A DNA stretch of 64,000 bases from positions 5,320,976 to 5,384,975 of the forward strand of contig CP136069.1 of NCBI GenBank assembly GCA_032622095.1, read 5' to 3'. A program made the position numbers and the translations under genes. Origin of the DNA: Siphonodentalium dalli (lineage: Eukaryota > Mollusca > Scaphopoda > Gadilida > Siphonodentaliidae). This document shows, one piece after another, positions 12,401 to 27,400 of the stretch (position 1 is the stretch's first letter; each line of letters starts with the position of its first letter). The notes below the pieces were generated by a model, which worked only from the letters and a program-made list of their open reading frames with translations, made no database searches and had not been told where the DNA came from.

Positions 12401-15400
12401 AATACATGTAGCTGCCTCCCTCATCACTTTGAAACAAATACTCCGTGAGAAACGATCTACATATGTTTTGTTTATCTGGCCTTAGTAACTATGATGGAAT
12501 TATTGTTTAACTAAGGTGAGGCTTACCAGTGAGTTTGCCTCAAAATTTTGCAGAATGAGGTCCACAGAGGGGGGAATTTAGTGACATCACCCCACAGAGC
12601 AGGCTAGAGTCACCAAATTTATCCTTTGGGTACCTGATTCTGCCGGGCCTCATCGGATATACACCTACCGGTAGTTACCAGATAGTTAAGATGGTGATGT
12701 GCATCCATTGGGCACCTCAGTTATGCATTGTGTCATATGCCAATTTGGCGATATAGACAAACTAAAAGAAAAAAAGTAAAAAGAAACTTTCTAAAGAACA
12801 TAAAAAAAAATATAAAAAATATTTTAATTTGATAATAAAGATCATTTTCAGAGAAGATGAGGCCTAAGCAGAATGAGGTCCCCAAAGGGTAAATTTAGTG
12901 ATGCTAGCCCACTGTCATGGATAGCGTCACTAAATTCACATTCTGGGGATCTCATTCTGCAAATGACCAGCACCAAATCTTGAGGCGAGTTTATCATTCT
13001 AACAACGGACTATATCGCCTGTTAAAAATGACACAAAGTGTTCAAACAAAATTCAATCTACTTTTATTAGCTCAACTTTACTTTGTAAAGTTTGAGCTAT
13101 TGCCATGGCTTTGTCGTCCGTCGTCCGTGTGTGCGTGTGTACGTAAGGCGTCAACAATGCAGTCTACAGGTCGTACCTTTGGTCGGATCATTATGAAATT
13201 TGTCAGAGCTGTTGACATCAACATTTAGACCAGAATGATTAATTTTGGGGTCATTCGGTAAAAAAACATGGCCGCCAGTGGCCATCTTGCATTTCAAAAT
13301 TAAATCCATTAGCACGGGCTACAGGGCGTACTGTTTGTCTGATCGTCATGAAATTTGTCATGGATGTTAATATTGACATGTAGATGGGAACGAGTAATTT
13401 TGGGGTCATTTGGCCCAAAAACATGGCCGCCAGCAGCCATCTTGGATTTTACTCTTTGTATGACTAAATTCTTTAGCACGGGCTACAGGTCGTACTTTTA
13501 GTCTGATCACCATAAAATTTGTCAAGAATGTTAATAATGACATGTAGATGAGAACGTGTCATTTTGGGGTCATTCGGCCAAAAAACATGGCCGCCAGCAG
13601 GCATCTTTGATTTCACTCTTTGTATGACTAAATCCTTTAGCACGGGCTACAGGTCGTACCTTTAGTCCGATCATCATAAAATTTGTCATGGCTGTTGAAA
13701 TTGGAATGTAGATGGGAACGAGTCATTTTGGGGTCATTCGGACAAAAAACATGGCCGCCATCGGCCATCTTGGATTTCAAAATTCAATCCATGAGCACGG
13801 GCCACAGGTCGTACTGTTCGTCTGATCATCATGAAATTTGTCATGGATGTTAATATTGACATGTAGATGGGAACGAGTAATTTTGGGGTCATTTGGCCCA
13901 AAAACATGGCCGCCAGCAGCCATCTTGGATTTTACTCTTTGTATGACTAAATTCTTTAGCACGGGCTACAGGTCGTACTTTTAGTCTGATCACCATAAAA
14001 TTTGTCAAGAATGTTAATAATGACATGTAGATGAGAACGAGTCATTTTGGGGTCATTCGGCCAAAAAACATGGCCGCCAGCAGGCATCTTTGATTTCACT
14101 CTTTGTATGACTAAATCCTTTAGCACGGGCTACAGGTCGTACCTTTAGTCCGATCATCATAAAATTTGTCATGGCTGTTGAAATTGGAATGTAGATGGGA
14201 ACGAGTCATTTTGGGGTCATTCGGACAAAAAACATGGCTGCCAGCGGCCATCTTGGATTTCAAAATTCAATCCATTAGCACGGGCCACAGGTCGTACTGT
14301 TCGTCTGATCATCATGAAATTTGTCATGGATGTTAATATTGACATGTAGATGGGAACGAGTAATTTTGGGGTCATTCGGCCAAAAAACATGGCGGCCAGC
14401 AGCCATCTTGGATTTTACTCTTTGTATGACTAAATTCTTTAGCACGGGCTACAGGTCGTACCTTTAGTCTGATCATCATCAAATTTGTCATGGATGTTAA
14501 TATTGATATGTAGATGGGAACGAGTAATTTTGGGGTCATTTGGCCCAAAAACATGGCCGCCAGCAGCCATCTTGGATTTTACTCTTTGTATGACTAAATC
14601 CTTTAGCACGGGCTGCAGGTCGTACCTTTAGTCTTATCATCATAAAATTTGTCATGAATGTTAATAATGACATGTAGATGAGAACGAGTCATTTTGGGGT
14701 AATTCGGCCAAAAAAACATGGCCGCCAGCAGCCATCTTGGATTTTACTCTTTGTATGACTAAATTCTTTAGCACGGGCTACAGGTCGTACCTTTAGTCTG
14801 ATCATCATCAAATTTGTCATGGATGTTAATATTGATATGTAGATGGGAACGAGTAATTTTGGGGTTATTCGGCCAAAAAACATGGCGGCCAGCAGCCATC
14901 TTGGATTTTACTCTTTGTATGACTAAATTCTTTAGCACGGGCTACAGGTCGTACCTTTAGTCTGATCATCATCAAATTTGTCATGGATGTTAATATTGAT
15001 ATGTAGATGGGAACGAGTAATTTTGGGGTCATTTGGCCCAAAAACATGGCCGCCAGCAGCCATCTTGGATTTTACTCTTTGTATGACTAAATCCTTTAGC
15101 ACGGGCTGCAGGTCGTACCTTTAGTCTTATCATCATAAAATTTGTCATGAATGTTAATAATGACATGTAAATGCGAACGTGTCATTTTGGGGTCATTCGG
15201 CCAAAAAACATGGCCGCCAGCAGGCATCTTTGATTTTACTCTTTGTATGACTAAATCCTTTAGCACGGGCTACAGGTCGTACCTTTAGTCTGATCATCAT
15301 AAAATTTGCCATGGCTGTCGAAATTGGAATGTAGATGGGAACGAGTCATTTTGGGGTCATTCGGACAAAAAAAACATGGCCGCCAGCGGCCATCTTGGAT

Positions 15401-18400
15401 TTCAAAATTTAATCCATTAGCACGGGCCACAGGTCGAACTGTTCGTCTGATCATCATGAAATTTGTCATGGATTTTAATATTGACATGTAGATGGGAACG
15501 AGTAATTTTGGGGTCATTCGGCCAAAAAACATGGCGGCCAGCAGCCATCTTGGATTTTACTCTTTGTATGACTAAATTCTTTAGCACGGGCTACAGGTCG
15601 TACCTTTAGTCTGATCATCATGAAATTTGTCATGGATGTTAATATTGACATGTAGATGGGAACGAGTAATTTTGGGGTCATTTGGCCCAAAAACATGGCC
15701 GCCAGCAGCCATCTTGGATTTTACTCTTTGTATGACTAAATCCTTTAGCACGGGTTGCAGGTCGTACCTTTAGTCTGATCATCATAAAATTTGTCATGAA
15801 TGTTAAAGGAATACGGTCCTGAAAAAACAATATTATTTTCTTTCAATATACCGATAATATATATATATAAAATGTCCATTGGGCGCATATAATCTAATAT
15901 TCGGCCGCCAATCGTTATTTTTATAACGATTAAAAAAAATTCCGAAGTTAGCCGAAGATTTTGTTGTAGAAGAAGTCACGTGATCACCAGCCCGATCACG
16001 TGATTGTCACATGTAAACAGAAGCATAGCACGTGATCGATCACGTGGTAACTCATTGACAACGCATAGATACGCGACGGCGGTATTTTAAGTTTGCATGT
16101 AGTCGATCGCGGCCTTTGAAGATTGCCGCGTTATCACACTGCGAATGCAAAACTTCGCCGAAAACATCGCCTTTCTCGTAATTAAATGTCTTTATCGTGT
16201 TATTATTACTATTATTATATGTATCGCGATGTGTTGTTACTATAAAGCCATGCCCGTATATTATTCAGTTTTGCGCGCATTTATCTATATAAACGCGTGC
16301 TCGTGTTTATATATATTTTTTCGTTACCGGAATAGTCCAAGTTATATTATATATGCATATCAAGATTGCATATATACGCGAAGACTTGCACAGTTATTAG
16401 GCAATTATCATCTCGTAAACATTCCAATTTCCAGATGCCATTAGTCGGGTGTCAATAAAGAGCGTTTCGTTTTAATTTATCGTAACGCGGTAAAACAACA
16501 CAAAATTAGTATATTGCTGTCGGATTTAATCAATTATAATCAAGTCATTCATTACCAATATGATATGATTCCTTGGTTATGAATCATGTATATATTTGGG
16601 CAATATGGTGTTTATATATATTTCGGAATATTGCTTCCCCCACCCCAAAACAATCTAGCCGACTGTCACTGATGAAATCACTGCGTTTATGCGTGGTTAT
16701 TGGCCTATAAAATTAACACTATAGCAATGATTCTATTGAATATGCAGGTCAGAACTCGACCTCTATGTGTCAATTACGCATAACAATAGGATTATAAAAT
16801 ATATAAACGTACGCCGTGGTTCGTATAAACATCCAATCATATATAACACTTTTTGTACGAGGGATAATAATCCGGTTTAATATGTAAGCACATATACAAG
16901 CGTTCTTTATTCGCAATATATCGTAATAGTGAACACTCTTTATTGCGTCAAGGTAAAGGGACTGGACTTAGAACAGTTGTCGTCGTGATTTTTTACTGAT
17001 TACACCAATATAGGTCAATACATGTACACGAACTTCCGATATGCATGCTTTATATATCCTTCCAAGTCATAGCAATTTCCGCTTTATTAAACTCTTTATT
17101 CGTACCATATTAGGAAAACTCTTAACATGGAACGCTCTTTATTGAGCCATGGTGAAGGAAATGGGGAATCGACTTAGAATAGTTGTTATCGTGAATTATT
17201 CAACATACTCTCCACTTTAACTGCAATTGTATGTATTCGTAACCATGACTGACTTGTCAAATTAAACGCTCTTTATTTGGTATACGTAATCGGTTTCTGA
17301 TTTTGCGCAACGGGTTTCCCACAGAAATCCCGCCAAATGACACGTAAACGAACATCGTTTGGAAATGAATACAGCATTATACCTAACTGAGAGTCACTAG
17401 ACCGGCCACAGCCGAAAACACTGCATTTATATGGCATTGTTACGAATGAATGATTGTAAATACGGGACACTCGGGGCATATATACGGAAAATTAAAACAA
17501 CATCGTGAACACGCGCCCGAATAGAGTTCACATGCCTGCTCGTGTTTTATAAGCTTTATTTTTGACACGAAAGTGTTACATACCCCGCTCAATCGGCCTT
17601 CTATAGTTTTTTTTGTCAAAACAATAACTTTTCAAACAGCGCTTAAGACAAATCACAAGTGAATATAACTCACCGCGCGATGAAAATTAACCATGTGTAC
17701 ACAATGCTATTGATATGCCCCACAGGAATTCCATCACGGTCACGCGCTGATGTCTATTCCGGATTTTCCATCGTCATATAGGTAGACACAATTAACTCCG
17801 ACTCTGATTCCGTGTTTTTAATTAGTTTACCTCGCTTGACGTCATGCGAGGTTTTGCGACGGAGATAGCCGACAACCGGTGGCGGTATTATTTATTTATT
17901 TCTCGGCTTATTTATTACGCGATTTTTATGGGACTTGGATTATTGTGATCACAATAGGGGTGGCTTTCCGATAGAGTTTTGTTGTTTCATGAGCATTGTA
18001 ATCCTTTAATAATGACATGTAGATGGGAACGAGTCATTTTGGGTTCATTCGGCCAAAAAACATGGCCGCGAGCAGGCATCTTTGATTTTACTCTTTGTAT
18101 GACTAAATCCTTTAGCACGGGCTACAGGTCGTACCTTTAGTCTGATCATCATAAAATTTGTCATGGCTGTTGAAATTGGAATGTAGATGGGAACGAGTCA
18201 TTTTGGGGTCATTCGGACAAAAAACATGGCCGCCAGCGGCCATCTTGGATTTCAAAATTTAATCCATTAGCACGGGCCACAGGTCGTACTGTTTGTCTGA
18301 TCATCATGAAATTTGTCATGGATGATAATATTGACATGTAGATGGGAACGAGTAATTTTGGGGTCATTCGGTCAAAAAACATGGCCGCCAGCAGCCATCT

Positions 18401-21400
18401 GGGATTTTACTCTTTGTATGACTAAATTATTTAGCACGGGCTGCAGGTCGTACCTTTAGTCTGATCATCATAAAATTTGTCATGGATGTTAACAATGACA
18501 TGTAGATGGGAACGAGTAAGTTTGGGGTCAATAGGCCAAAAAACATGGTTGCCAGCAGCCATCTTGGATTTTACTCTTTGTATGACTAAATCCGTTAGCA
18601 CGGGCTACAGGTTGTACCTTTAGTCTGATCATCATAAAATTTGTCATAAATGTTAATAATGACATGTAGATGGGAACGAGTCATTTTGGGGTCATTCGGC
18701 CAAAAAACATGGCGGCCAGCAGCCATCTTGGATTTTACTCTTTGTATGACTAAATTCTTTATCACGGGCTACAGATCGTACTTTTAGTCTGATCATCATA
18801 AAATTTGTCACGAATGTTAATAATGACATGTAGATGGGAACAAGTCATTTTGGGGTCATTCGACCCAAAAACATGGCCGCCAGCAGCCATCTTGGATTTT
18901 ACTCTTTGTATGACTAAATCCTTTAGCACGGGCTACAGGTCGTACCTTTAGTCTGATCATCATATAATTTGTCATGGTTGTTGAAATTGGAATGTAGATG
19001 GGAACGAGTCATTTTGGGTTCATTCGGACAAAAAACATGGCCACTAGCGGCCATCTTGGATTTCAAAATTTAATCCATTAGCACGGGCCACAGGTCGTAC
19101 TGTTCGTCTTATCATCATGAAATTTGTCATGGATGATAATATTGACATGTAGATGGGAACGAGTAATTTTGGGGTCATTCGGCCAAAAAACATGGTCGCC
19201 AGCAGCCATCTTGGATTTTACTCGTTGTATGACTAAATCCTTTAGCACGGGCTACAGGTTGTATCTTTAGTCTGATCATCATTAAATTTGTCATGAATGT
19301 TAATAATGACATGTAGATGGGAACGAGTCATTTTAGGGTCATTCGGCCAAAAAACATGGCCGCCAGCAGCCATCTTTGATTTTACTCTTTGTATGACTAA
19401 ATCCTTTAGCACGGGCTACAGGTCGTACCTTTAGTCTGATCATCATAAAATTTGTCATGGCTTTTGAAATTGGAATGTAGATGGGAACGAGTAATTTTGG
19501 GGTCATTTGGGCAAAAAACATGGCCGCCAGCAGCCATCTTTGATTTTACTCTTTGTATGACTAAATCCTTTAGCACGGGCTACAGGTCGTACCTTTAGTC
19601 TGATCATCATAAAATTTGTCATGGATGTTAATGATGACATGTTGATGGGAACGACTCATTTTGGGGTCATTCGGCCGAAAACATGGCCGCCAGCAGCCAT
19701 CTTGGATTTTACTTTTCTCTTCAAGTCTATAAACTAGTATTAGACATTCAACTTTCCATATTCCTAATCGCTCCATTGACTGTAATACATTAAATTATTC
19801 CCTTTCCAAGTTGAGCTACAGTGTCATTGACACTTTCATATTGTTGGTATAATGTAATATGTCTCTTTCAGATTCCACTCCACCATCAAGCCAAGCTATC
19901 ATGTGTGCTACTGTGGTTCATGCTTACAAATAGTATGTATTATATGGACATGTATAAACTGCATGACAGCTGGGTACTTTAAATATACATGTGCAAGAAG
20001 TACTATAGTATACATGTATATCACATATACATGTATATAATTGATTTTTTGCTTTTAAATTTTAACAGTAGAAATTTACCACTGCTTTCTCCACATCTGT
20101 GTGCTCTTAACTATTTCTGTCAAGGTATGGCTCATCGTCAAATGGTAACGATGGGCCTGTCCACAGCTGTCAATCAATTATTTGTAGATATTTCGACCAA
20201 TCAGTGACTGAGCTGGTCGTTTGCTGCATTGACAATTCTTTGTTTACGCTAATTTTTATATCTCCGCATTATGTCGATTTTAAATTGCCTCTTTAAAAGA
20301 AGAAAATTGTTGTCAAAATCATAATTGTTTTTTTTTAAATTTGTACAACAATGTTAGAAATTCATAAATGATTATATTTGATTATAACAGTGTTTTTCAT
20401 TTTAACTGGTTTATTATTGCAGAGTTACACATCATGTACATATTCTGCTATCCTTTCCCCAAACTGTTCCCAGTTTTCCCAACATACACATGATCACATT
20501 TGAGACATCTTTACTCATATACTACTTTCCGCATTTTACAGTTAACATTATTAGAAAATTTAGGTACATTTGATGTATCCCAAATATCCCTTATACGATA
20601 GTTTCTTTTAAAGTCATTGTTGCACTCTGAAGTAGGCTTGAGTACCAATTTTGCTGTCTTTCTGTGCACTAGAATGTACAAGAGGTAGGAGTCTCTTTGA
20701 AATGAAATTAGTGGTGGCATAGGGAAGTCCTTCTGCAAACAGTTTGAATCATGCAGAATTCTCATTTGTTTATGTCGATTGTAATTGAATATTTTAAATT
20801 GGAAATCTAACTGAATTAATTCAAATACAGTAATGCCCTATATATTCGACTCCTTAACCACTGCAGAATTGTGGGTAATTTTTCAGGATTTAGTGGGAAA
20901 TATGGCTTGTTGCCATTCATCGGAAAGCTTTCACTGAGACCTTTCCGATGAATGGCAACAAGCCATATTTTCAACTAAATCCTGAAAAATTACCCATAAT
21001 TCTACTGTGGTCAAGGAGTCGATTATTTAGGGCATTATTGTAGTTCTTGCTTGATGCCTTATAATTCCCTTTTTAGCTCAGATGGACAGTATGCTAGCCA
21101 GGGTAAACTTGGAGCAGCGTTGCTTGGCAACCAGGCAACTAAAGATGTAAGTAGATTTCATAATGTAGGAAATCCTTTCCTTGTTATTCACTGAGGCAGG
21201 GCCAAAGCTAGGGGTTGAAAACAGGGAGAAGTGACTTCTCCCTCTGGATAATTTAGGGAGACTTCAGCCAAAATAGGGAGAAGTGGGGAAGTCTTAAGAA
21301 AAACATAAGAACTACTTATTAATTTTCAAATATCGCTTTATTTTATAACATCAATAAAAAGATAAAATAAGAAATAAAACTAAAAAATTTGACTTTATCT

Positions 21401-24400
21401 AAAATTAGCCTAATTAATTGTTATAAATTTTAAATTTTTGGAAATGTTTTGTGTAGATATCATTTAAACGAGACAATTAGCAAGTTACAGTAGTAGTTAA
21501 TTTTTAGTCGAGTTTTGACTTATAGTTTGATGAGGGACGGACGGTGGGCGGGTGGGCGGGCGGCGGACGGGCGGGCGGGCGGGGCGGGCGGCGGACGGGC
21601 GGGCGGGCGGGCGGGCGGGCAGGCGGCGTGTTTTGCTTATAACTCAACCGTTTATTGACGGATTTAAAAAAAAAAAGGTGTGTGAGTACATATCCATGCA
21701 CGTAAGCTGCAGACAAAAAATCGGGTTCGTCCGCACATTTATTACAGAGTTATGGCCCTTTGCCATTTTTAGCTCAACTAACTTGTAAGTTTGAGCTATT
21801 GCCATGGTTTGGCGTCCGTCGTCCGTGTGTCCGTGTGTCCGTGTGTTCGTGTGTGCGTGTGTCCGTCAACAATTTCCTTTGGCGCGGGCTACAGGTTGTA
21901 CCTTTGGTCTGATCTTCATGAAATTTGTCATTGATGTTAATAATGACATGTAGATGGGAACGAGTGATTTTGGAGTCGTTCGGCCAAAAAACATGGCCGC
22001 CAGCATCCATCTTGGATTTTACTCTTTGCATGACTAAATCCTTTGGCGCGGGCTACAGGTCGTTGTTTTGGTCGGAAGTTTATGAAATTTGTCATGGATG
22101 TTAACACTGTCATGTAGATGGGAACGAGTGATTTTGGAGTTGTTCGGCCAAAAAACATGGCCACCAGCAGCCATCTTGGATTTTACTCTTTGCATGACTA
22201 AATCCTTTGGCGCGGGCTACAGGTTGTACCTTTGGTCTAATCTTTATGAAATTTGTCATGAATGTTGACATTGACATGTAGATGGGAACGAATCAATGTG
22301 GGGTCATTCGGCCACAAAACATGGCCGCTGGTGGCCATCTTAGATTTCAAAATTCAATCCATTGGCGCGGGCTACAGGTCGTACTGTTCGTCTGATCATC
22401 ATGAAATTTGTCATGGATGTTAATATTGACATGTAGATGGGAACGAGTCATTTTGGGGTTGTTCGGCCAATAAACATGGCCACCAGCAGCCATCTTGGAT
22501 TTTACTCTTTGCATGACTAAATCCTTTGGCGCGGGCTACAGGTCGTAGCTTCGATCGGAACATCATGAAATTGGTCATGGATGTTAACAATGACATGTAG
22601 ATGGGAACGAGTGATTTTGGGGTCGTTCGGCCGAAAAACATGGCCGCCAGCAGCCATCTTGGATTTTACTCTTTGCATGACTAAATCATTTGGCCCGGGC
22701 TACAGGTCGTACCTTTGGTCTGATCTTTATGAAATTTGTCATGAATGTTGACATTGACATGTAGATGGGAACGAGTCATTTTGGGGTCATTCTGCCAAAA
22801 AACATGGCCGCTGGCAGCCATCTTGGATTTCAAGATTCAATCCATTGGCGCGGGCTACAGGTCGTACTGTTCGTCTGATCATCATGAAATTTGTCATGGA
22901 TGTTAATATTGACATGTAGATGGGAACGAGTCATTTTGGGGTCGTTCGGCCAATAAACATGGCCGCCAGCAGCCATCTTGGATTTTACTCTTTGCATGAC
23001 TAAATCCTTTGGCGCGGGCTACAGGTCGTAGCTTTGATCGGAACATCATGAAATTTGTCATGGATGTTAACAATGACATGTAGATGGGAACGGGTGATTT
23101 TGGAGTTGTTTGGCCGAAAAACATGGCTGCCAGCAGCCATCTTGGATTTTACTCTTTGCATGACTAAATCCTTTGGCGCGGGCTATAGGTTGCCTTTGGT
23201 CTAATCTTTATAAAATTTGTCATGAACGTTGACATTGACATGTAAATGGGAACGAATCATTGTCGGGTCATTCGGCCAAAAAACATGGCTGCTGGCGGCC
23301 ATCTTGGATTTCAAAATTCAATCCATTGGCGCGGGCTACAGGTCGTACTGTTCGTCTGATCATCATGAAATTTGTCATGAATGATAACAATGACATGTAG
23401 ATGGGATCGAGTCGTTTTGGGGTCATTTGGTCAAAAAACATGGCCGCCAGCAGCCATCTTGGATTTTACTCTTTGCATGACTAAATCCTTTGGTGCGGGC
23501 TACAGGTCGTAGCTTTGGTCAAATGGTCATGAAATTTGTCATTAATTATAACAATGACATGTAGATGGGAACGAGTCGTTTTGGGGTCATTCGGTCAAAA
23601 AACCTTGCCACCAGCATTTTACTTTTTGCATGACTAAATCCTTTGGCGTGGGCTACAGGTCATACCTTTGGTCTGATATTTATTAAATTTGTCATGAATG
23701 TTGACATTGACATGTAGATGGGAACGAATCATTGTGGGGTCATTCGGCCAAAAAACATGGCTGCCAGCGGCCATCTTGGATTTCAAAATTCAATCCATTG
23801 GCGCGGTCTACAGGTCGTACTGTTCGTCTGATCATCATGAAATTTGTATGTCGTAGCTTTGGTCAGATCTTCATAAAATTTGTCATGGATGTTAACAATT
23901 ATACGTAGATGGGAACGAGTTCTTTTGGGGTCAATTGGCCAAAAAAAATGGCCACCAGCAGCCATCTTGTATTTTACTCTTTGCATCACTAAATCCTTTG
24001 GCGCATGTTAGACATTTCAATTAGCACCTTTCCTATTCCTCCATTTACTGTCAACCATTAAATTATTCCCCTACCTAAGTTGAGCTACAGTGTCATTGAC
24101 ACTTTCATTCACTGATTTTAGGCTCATTAGCGCAACAACTTCAACAAACGTTATCTGATTCGATTGAAATTTGGGATATAGGTGTCTCCCACGAATATCT
24201 CGGACGAGTTCGAAAACCGGCCTGGTCCGATAAAATTTGATAGAGTTATGGCCCTTAATTAGTCATTTTTTACGAATTTTCAGCTCGTTAGCGCGATAAC
24301 TTCAACAAACGTTATCCGATTTGATTGAAATTTGGTATATAGGTGTCTCCCAAGAATATCTCGGTCGAGTTTGAAAACCGGCCAGGTCCGATAAAATTTG

Positions 24401-27400
24401 ATAGAGTTATGGCCCTTAATTAGTCATTTTGTACGAATTTTGAGTTCGTTAGCGCGATAACTTCAACAAACGTCATCCGATTCAACTAAAATTTGGTATA
24501 TAAGTGTCTTCCAATAATATCCTGGACGAGTTCGAAAACCAGCCTGGCCCGATAAAATTTGATAGAGTTATGGCCCTTAATTAGTCATTTTTCGTGAATT
24601 TTTAGCTCGTTAGCGCGATAACTTCAACAAACATCCTCCGATTTGATTAAAAAATTTTGGTACATGACTTTCTTGGCATAATATCTCAAACAAGTTCGAA
24701 AAGCGGGTTTGTCCGATCTTTTTTCTCTGAGTTATCCCCCTCAGTTTGCAAAAAATTCTTGATTTTGAGGCCGTTAGCGCGATAACTTGAACAATATTAA
24801 CCGATTATATTAATTTTTGGTGTGTGACTTGCTTCGCACAATATCTCGAAAGAGTGCGAAAACCGTGTTTCTCTGAACTTTTTCCCCTGAGTTATGCCCC
24901 TTAGTTTGTGAATTCTTCGCGATATTAAGGCCGTTATCGCGATAACTTGAACAAATATTAACCGATTTTACCTATTAATTAGTCTACCGATACTGATGCA
25001 CACCAATTGGCGGTAGCCACCGGCGGTAAGCCACCGAAAACGAGACACAGCATCTCTGATGCCACCTCTTGTTTAGTAGTTAACTTAAATGGAAGTAGTA
25101 TCGTAATACATTGTAATTCAATTGAGTATTTGTCACAACGGCGAAATGAAAGTCTCGATTCGTGTCATGAAAATGACTAAATGATACTTTTTATACAGTT
25201 TTTTTGCAAATTCCTTGCTAGATTGAATTACAATGGAGATAAACGTACCCTGTTTCGTTGTACATTCTGGGATTCGAGCATGAAAACAGTTTGTGAACTC
25301 GCCGGCAAGCCGGCTCGTTCACAAACTGTTTTCATGCTCGAATCCCAGAATGTACAACTCAACAGGGTATGTTTATCTCCTAAATATTGAAGTATTATTT
25401 CCTAGACTGTAACTTGGAAGATACGTTTGTACAGTCTGAACATGATGTATGTAATGATGTAACTTTGTAAGTTTAATTTGGTCACGGCTGTAATGTGGGT
25501 GTCCGCTAAAATAAACAATAAGGACTAACTAACAAAGGAGTTGCAAAAGCTTTAAGTTTTATTGCTAAAGCTTTTATTAATTAATGGCCTCCCTTAATTA
25601 ATGCCAACATCACTGGTATAATCCGATTAAAGCAATAAACTTTACATTTATTTACGGAAGCGGTCTCTTCAAAAAGTGTGACGCTGTCTCTTCAAAAAGT
25701 GCGATGCGTTACCGAAACAAACTTCTTAAGCCCCTGGTACATACTCTTATAATGTCGTAATTGTTTTATATCTGAAAAGCGGGATGGCGGTCTTGTACTA
25801 ATGTATAACATGTAACTCGAATAGTCTAATTATACCCCCTTTTTAAAAAAAAAGGGGGGTATACTGTTTTGCACCTGTCCGTGCGTCCGTCCGTGCGTCC
25901 GTCCGTACGTCCGTCCGTGCGTGCGTCCGTGCGTGAGTCCGTACGTCCGTCCGATGTCTGTTCGTGTCATAACATGAACAGTAGTGCTCGGATCTCAATG
26001 AAATTAGGTATGGATGTTCACTATTATGAGGACATTAAATAGAGGGTTCCATCGTTTTGTTTGGATTTTCCATTCTAGAGTTATTCATCTTTGTTTATCT
26101 GGAAATAGTGGCTTTTTGGTCCGTCTGGTGTCTGTTCATGTCGTAACTTCAACAGTTGTGCTGGGATTTCAACCAAATTTGGTGTGGATGTTCACAACTA
26201 TGAGGACATTAAAAAGAGGGTTCCATCGTTTTGTTCGGATTTTCCATTCTAGAGTTATTCATCTTTGTTTATCTCGAAATGTTGGATTTTTGGTCCATCT
26301 GGTGTCTGTTCATGTCATAACCTGAACAGTAATGCTCGGATCTCAATGAAATTTTGTATGGATGTTCACTACTATGAGGGCATTCAATAGAGGGTTCCAT
26401 CGTTTTGTTCGGATTTTCCATTCTAGAGTTATACATCTTTGTTCATCTGGAAATGTTGGCTTTTTGGTTCGTCTGGTGTCTGTTCATGTCGTAACTTCGA
26501 CAGTTGTACTGGGATCTCAATGGGATTTGGTATGGATGTTCACTACTATGAGGACATTAAAAAGAGGGTTCCATCGTTTTGTTCCGCTTTTCCATTCTAG
26601 AGTTATTCATATTTGTTCATCTGGAAATGTTGGCTTTTTGGTCCGTCTGGTGTCTGTTCATGTCGTAACTTCAACAGTTGTCCTGGGATCTCAATGGAAT
26701 TTGGTATAGATGTTCACTGCTATGAGGACACTCAATAGGGGGTTCCATTGTTCTGTTCTGCTTTTCCATTCTAGAGTAATTCATCTTTGTTTATCTGGAA
26801 ATGTTGGCTGTTTGATCCATCCGATGTCTGTTCAGCTCATAACTTGGAACAGTAATGCTCGGATCTCAATAAAATTTTGTATGGATGTTCACCACTATGA
26901 GGACATTTAATGGCACATTCAAATGTTTGTTTTGGTTTTTTGTTCTATAGTTATTCATCTTTGTTTATATGAAAATGCTGATTTCTGGGTCCATATGTCT
27001 GAGTCTAGCCATCATAAGTTATAGATGTGCCCACACTAGGCGGTATGCCATGAGGGGGTATGCACCGGACGACAGTCCATCTCTTGTTATTTCTGATACT
27101 AGCGATAATGACTTTCGATGGTTAGATAATCGCCCGATAATCCCGGCGAATATAGGGGGAATATAGGCCACTTCAAATAGATTGTGCCGGGGTTGAATGT
27201 GAACAACTTCTTCGATCAGAAAGGGATATTTTAAGGATGTGTTTCACCAAATGGTTCAGAGAGATAAGACAACAGCATTATGACAGACATATTTTTCATG
27301 CAGTATCTAATATTTTAATATATTTTTTGGCAAAACAAGTCAAATTTCCACCGGTAAATCTCAGTTTGGTCAAATTTGGAAGGCGACTTCGTTTTCGCCT

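Larger units (their letters stand above)
13069..19839 (+). mobile_element. Tandem-core (Helitron/pearl-like) element A1, split by Kolobok-like copy 2
   Basis: Palindromic head AGCTCAACTTTACTTTGTAA followed by AGTTTGAGC (13069), then a GTCCGTCGTCCGTGTG microsatellite. About 26 core units of 154-165 bp follow (13150-15802 and 18010-19720). The tail is AAGTTGAGCTACAG, an AGTGTCATTGACACT hairpin, then TTCAT (to 19839). Core landmarks are CACGGGCTACAGGTCGTAC, GACATGTAGATGGGAACGAG and CATGGCCGCCAGCAGCCATC. Core variants alternate in a three-unit, 483-bp higher-order pattern. The architecture resembles pearl/HINE nonautonomous Helitron-like elements of molluscs. Many spurious short ORFs arise from the repeats. 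Confidence 0.75.

Noticed and set aside
21504-21716. Pro/Arg-rich frame on the minus strand
   Set aside because: Translation of a GGGC microsatellite.
26014-26910. Repeated open frames of 58-residue units
   Set aside because: Produced by the 174-bp cores of a tandem-core element; the frame is broken between units.
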